The position numbers and the translations under genes were made by a program. Under the pieces are notes generated by a model that was not told where the DNA came from, ran no database searches, and worked only from the letters and a program-made list of their open reading frames with translations. From assembly GCA_948896875.1 (NCBI GenBank), contig CAQUWW010000029.1, positions 10,426 to 28,579 on the forward strand: a stretch of DNA of 18,154 nt, given 5' to 3'. Source of the stretch: an uncultured Acetatifactor sp. GTDB taxonomy: Bacteria > Bacillota > Clostridia > Lachnospirales > Lachnospiraceae. This document shows, piece by piece, positions 15,295 through 18,154 of the stretch (within the stretch, counting starts at the first letter, position 1; the number at the start of each line of letters is the position of its first letter).

Positions 15295-17112
15295 CTATAT
15301 AGCTTCCGAAACCGTAGGGCACTCCGGCTTCCCGTCCGTGCCGCTGCGGTAGTACCGGGCCTGCAGAGCAAAGAGCTCCGCGTATGCTCCCCCGGCCTCC
15401 ATCAGACTCTCATGACTTCCCTCCTGAAGGATGCATCCGTCCTCCAGAAAAAGAATCCGGTCGCAGAACCGTGTGGAGCTCAGCCGATGGGAAATAAAGA
15501 CTGCCGTCTTCCCCTGAATCATTTCATCATATTTCTCATACATCTCACTTTCCGCAATGGGGTCCAGAGCCGCCGTTGGCTCGTCCAGAATGACAATGGG
15601 AGCGTCCTTGTACAGGGCTCTGGCCAGCATCAGCTTCTGCATCTCCCCGCCGGACAGGATCACGCCCTCCGGGTCCATATCCCGGTTCATCACGGTATTC
15701 ACACCCTTCGGCAGTTCCTCCACCCGTTCCAGAAGTCCGGCCTTCTTCAGACTTTCTCGCAGTTTCCCGCCGTCCTCCTCCCCTTCTCTCACACAGGTCA
15801 CATTCTCCACCAGCGGAAAGGAAAAGGCGGACACATCCTGAAACACCACAGCAAACTCCCGGAATAATTTTTCCCGGGACAGACTGCTCATGTCCTGGCC
15901 ATCCAGGGTAATCTTCCCGGCAGTGGGGCGATACAGGCCGCACAGAAGCTTGACCAGAGTAGTCTTCCCGGCTCCGTTCAGGCCTACCAGAGCCAGCTTC
16001 TCTCCCGGCCGAATCCTCAGATTCAGATTGTGTATGGTATCTCTCTCGTTTCCTTCATAGCGAAAGCACACATTTTCCAGACAGATTTCATGGGCAGTTC
16101 CCGGATGTGCAGGTATTTCTCCCTCTTCTTTCGGGATACCGAAATCCATAAAATCCCGATAGCCGTCCATCAGCTTCTCATTCTGGGAAATCTCCTGCAA
16201 TGCCTCGAACACCCCTCTCATCCAGCCTTCAAATCCCGCGGTGATTCCCACATACAGCAGGAACCCCGGAAGGGTGAGATTCCCGCCGGCCATCTGCCAG
16301 AGCAGCCAGCCATACAGAATCATATTTCCGCCGAAGGATAAAAGGCTCTGCCCAATTCCCGCCGCCGCAAATCCGTTCTGTCCCCTGTCCAGGAGAGCAC
16401 AGATTTTCCCGATGCACTCCCGTAATGCCCGTAGAAACCATATATCCATTCGGTAGAGGCGGATGTCTTTTCCGTTTCCGGAATCCACGGACACTCTCCG
16501 CAGGTACCGAAAGCGTTTCCACGCCTCCTCCACTTCATCGTCCATCCGATATACCCTCCTGCCGGCCAGCATATGAAAGCAGGAAGTCAGCATGGTCTGT
16601 ACGATCAGAAGCAACAATATAAGCAGGCTGGCTCTCCCTACGATCACCCCATACAGAACAAGCCCTGCCAAATGTGAAAACAGCTCACAGAACCCCTTCG
16701 CATAGGCCTCTATCCCCACATCGTTTCCGGAGTACAGATTTCGGATTGCCGCCTCCCCTTTTTTCTGCCCTTCGGCGCTCTCCCGGCTCTGTCCGTCCAT
16801 CAGCAGTATCTTCCTGCAAAAGTCCTCCGCCATATCCAGTCGTAACATAAAAAGCGCTTCCCTGCGCAGAGAGCTGAAATGGCTCTGCAGAAAACGGACC
16901 ATCTGCAGCAGAATCACATATCCCGCCACCAGCAGCAGAATCTCTTCCGGCCGCCTACCACTCACAAGGCAGGCGGCCACCGCTCCCGCCAGCGCTGCCT
17001 CCAGGAAAGGCAGCAGCACGCTGAGTATCATGTCCGTCACACAGATGCCTATGGCCCGGCCGCCCTCCTTTTGCCTCAGATGAAATACCGTATAGCGAAA
17101 ATTTCCCCGCAT
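15295..17112 (-). CDS. ABC exporter half-transporter (permease fused to ATPase), first subunit
   Basis: A 605-residue half-transporter with a membrane domain (about 20-310) and ATPase domain (about 340-590). Walker A GLNGAGKTT, Q-loop VFQDVSAFSFP, signature LSGGEMQKL, Walker B VILDEPTAALDP and switch His in ISHRLSS are all present, so both ATP sites of the predicted heterodimer look catalytic. No C39 peptidase domain is seen. The two subunits share an unusual run after the Q-loop (F-S-L/F-P followed by ENV), suggesting origin by duplication. The ATG is preceded by AGGAGG at good spacing, and a weak promoter plus a LytTR-type direct repeat lie upstream (17167-17234), pointing to control by the adjacent AgrC-like kinase system. 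Confidence 0.92.
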   Translation of the reverse strand: MRGNFRYTVFHLRQKEGGRAIGICVTDMILSVLLPFLEAALAGAVAACLVSGRRPEEILLLVAGYVILLQMVRFLQSHFSSLRREALFMLRLDMAEDFCRKILLMDGQSRESAEGQKKGEAAIRNLYSGNDVGIEAYAKGFCELFSHLAGLVLYGVIVGRASLLILLLLIVQTMLTSCFHMLAGRRVYRMDDEVEEAWKRFRYLRRVSVDSGNGKDIRLYRMDIWFLRALRECIGKICALLDRGQNGFAAAGIGQSLLSFGGNMILYGWLLWQMAGGNLTLPGFLLYVGITAGFEGWMRGVFEALQEISQNEKLMDGYRDFMDFGIPKEEGEIPAHPGTAHEICLENVCFRYEGNERDTIHNLNLRIRPGEKLALVGLNGAGKTTLVKLLCGLYRPTAGKITLDGQDMSSLSREKLFREFAVVFQDVSAFSFPLVENVTCVREGEEDGGKLRESLKKAGLLERVEELPKGVNTVMNRDMDPEGVILSGGEMQKLMLARALYKDAPIVILDEPTAALDPIAESEMYEKYDEMIQGKTAVFISHRLSSTRFCDRILFLEDGCILQEGSHESLMEAGGAYAELFALQARYYRSGTDGKPECPTVSEAI

Positions 17113-17166
17113 TTTCCCAGCCTCCTATTCCAGTTCCGTCACAAAGCATATCATGCCCTTTCCATC

Positions 17167-17195
17167 ATAATAAAACAGGAACCCCCGTCTGTGGA
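17167..17195 (-). promoter_or_regulatory. Weak, probably activated promoter of the ABC exporter operon
   Basis: On the minus strand TCCACA (17190-17195) and TATTAT (17167-17172) are spaced by 17 bp in the 121-bp gap between the kinase and exporter genes. The poor -35, with a direct repeat ending 9 bp upstream, fits an activator-dependent promoter. Confidence 0.5.
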
Positions 17196-17204
17196 GATTC
17201 CCGC

Positions 17205-17234
17205 ACGAAATGTTAGATTTTTTTCACCAAATGT
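17205..17234 (-). promoter_or_regulatory. LytTR/ComE/AgrA-type direct repeat
   Basis: On the minus strand ACATTTGGT (17226-17234) and ACATTTCGT (17205-17213) agree at 8 of 9 positions and are separated by exactly 12 bp, giving a 21-bp period or two helical turns. LytTR-family regulators such as AgrA and ComE bind 9-bp direct repeats with 12-13-bp spacers, and ComE sites also carry an ACA-n-TT core. The first repeat touches the last base of the kinase stop codon. Confidence 0.6.
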
Positions 17235-18154
17235 CAGACGAGGGGCATGGTCACTTCCGCCGCAAATATCCCCGGCTCGTTTGCCAGGTTCAGATAGCCG
17301 TCGTACTTGTCCACCGCCGCCTGAACCCGCTTCATCCCCAGACCGTGGTTGCCCCTTTTCCGGGTGATATAATTTCTCTGGTTAAAGTCTGGCTCTTCCC
17401 TGGCGGAATTCTGTATGGAAAGGTAGAGCTGGCTTCCGTTCACTGTCATATAGATCCGCAGGAAACGGTGGGGTTCTTCCGTCTGGGCACAGGCCTCCAG
17501 CGCATTGTCCAGCAGATTCCCCAGAATCACGCACAGATCCACATCTTCCACCCTTATCTGCTCCGGCACCTTTACCTTACAGTTGACAGCAATCTTCTGC
17601 CGTCTGGCCAGGGTCAGCTTGCTGTTCAAAATAGCGTCTACCATCAGATTCCCTGATCTGACCACTGTGTCTATCCGGTCCAGCTCTCGCTCCAGTTCAT
17701 CCAGATAAGTCCGGACTCCGTCCAGATTTCCCATGCTCAGCTGAGCCTTCATCACCTGCATGTGATTGTGATAATCGTGACGCCAGCCCCGCATGTCCAT
17801 GTAGATTTCCCGGATTTCCCCATAGCTGTGCTCCATCAGCTCCCTGCGGAATTCTTCTGTCCGAAAGGCAAAGCCTTTCTGATAGAAATAAAGCGTCCCC
17901 TCCACCGTGAGAAAAAGCACCGCTTCCAGCAGCACGCCTCCCCACAGGAGAAGGCTTTTCAACGGCTCCTCCACCCTGATTTCCCCTGTGCAGGTAAACA
18001 GCCACAAAAAGGCGGATACCAATGTAAATGCCCCGGTCGCAAGGACCCCGTTTGCCATACTCAGACTGTCTCTTTTTCCCGACAAAAGGAATAAGAAGAC
18101 CAGCAGAATTCCGCCGTTTGCCGCAAACCACATCTCCGGCGGCAGTAAAGCTGC
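17234..18154 (-). CDS. AgrC-like GHKL sensor histidine kinase (5' end cut by window)
   Basis: The frame is open to the right edge, giving 306 residues without the N-terminus; an ATG at 18133 is internal or at best uncertain. At least three hydrophobic helices precede the cytoplasmic part. The phosphoacceptor region is GWRHDYHNHMQVMKAQL, followed by a helical dimerisation segment and a GHKL ATPase with NLLDNALEAC (N box) and GNHGLGM (G box). Kinases of this kind (AgrC, ComD, BlpH) sense secreted peptides through multi-helix N-termini and signal to LytTR regulators, which fits the direct repeat directly downstream. The partner regulator is not in the window. Confidence 0.88.
   Translation of the reverse strand, partial: AALLPPEMWFAANGGILLVFLFLLSGKRDSLSMANGVLATGAFTLVSAFLWLFTCTGEIRVEEPLKSLLLWGGVLLEAVLFLTVEGTLYFYQKGFAFRTEEFRRELMEHSYGEIREIYMDMRGWRHDYHNHMQVMKAQLSMGNLDGVRTYLDELERELDRIDTVVRSGNLMVDAILNSKLTLARRQKIAVNCKVKVPEQIRVEDVDLCVILGNLLDNALEACAQTEEPHRFLRIYMTVNGSQLYLSIQNSAREEPDFNQRNYITRKRGNHGLGMKRVQAAVDKYDGYLNLANEPGIFAAEVTMPLV

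Noticed and set aside
17125..17154. A 9-residue open frame between the AgrC-like kinase and the exporter, considered as a signal peptide gene
   Set aside because: Too short, with no properly spaced ribosome site and no leader or Gly-Gly feature.

Overview
The window looks like chromosomal DNA of a spore-forming, gut-type Clostridia, most likely a Lachnospiraceae member. The support is indirect: strong AGGAGG-type ribosome binding sites, a Spo0A DNA-binding domain, RqcH, a YesN/YesM-type two-component system, an AgrC-like kinase, and moderate GC. I see no rRNA, tRNA, CRISPR array, insertion sequence or phage gene. The gene content is ordinary, but several arrangements are not.

Left part (1-6.9 kb). 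A metallophosphoesterase running off the left edge is transcribed leftward. Its promoter is back-to-back with one serving a small two-helix membrane protein and then rqcH (ribosome-associated quality control). rqcH converges, with a 9-bp gap, on a leftward group: a lone Spo0A-type DNA-binding protein with no receiver domain, glycogen synthase glgA with its own promoter, and, 4 bp after glgA, a 14-helix MOP-superfamily lipid flippase.

Middle (6.9-13.3 kb). Two tandem rightward promoters, the first straddled by an inverted repeat, drive a small beta-rich protein and a PHP-family (CehA/McbA-like) metallohydrolase whose start overlaps it by 4 bp. The hydrolase frame runs 187 bp into the 3' end of a convergent gene for an organophosphate-antiporter-like MFS transporter. 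That transporter is the last gene of a leftward cassette with short overlaps: sensor kinase (YesM-like), AraC-type response regulator (YesN-like), transporter. The cassette reads as a self-contained sense-and-import module.

Right part (13.4-18.15 kb). A leftward block ends at a clear intrinsic terminator. It holds an AgrC-like GHKL kinase (cut by the right edge) and two ABC half-exporters that should form a heterodimer. Between kinase and exporter lies a 9-bp direct repeat with a 12-bp spacer, the spacing of LytTR-family (AgrA/ComE) sites, 9 bp upstream of a weak -35. This suggests a peptide-signalling circuit controlling an exporter; the response regulator and any peptide gene would lie to the right of this window.
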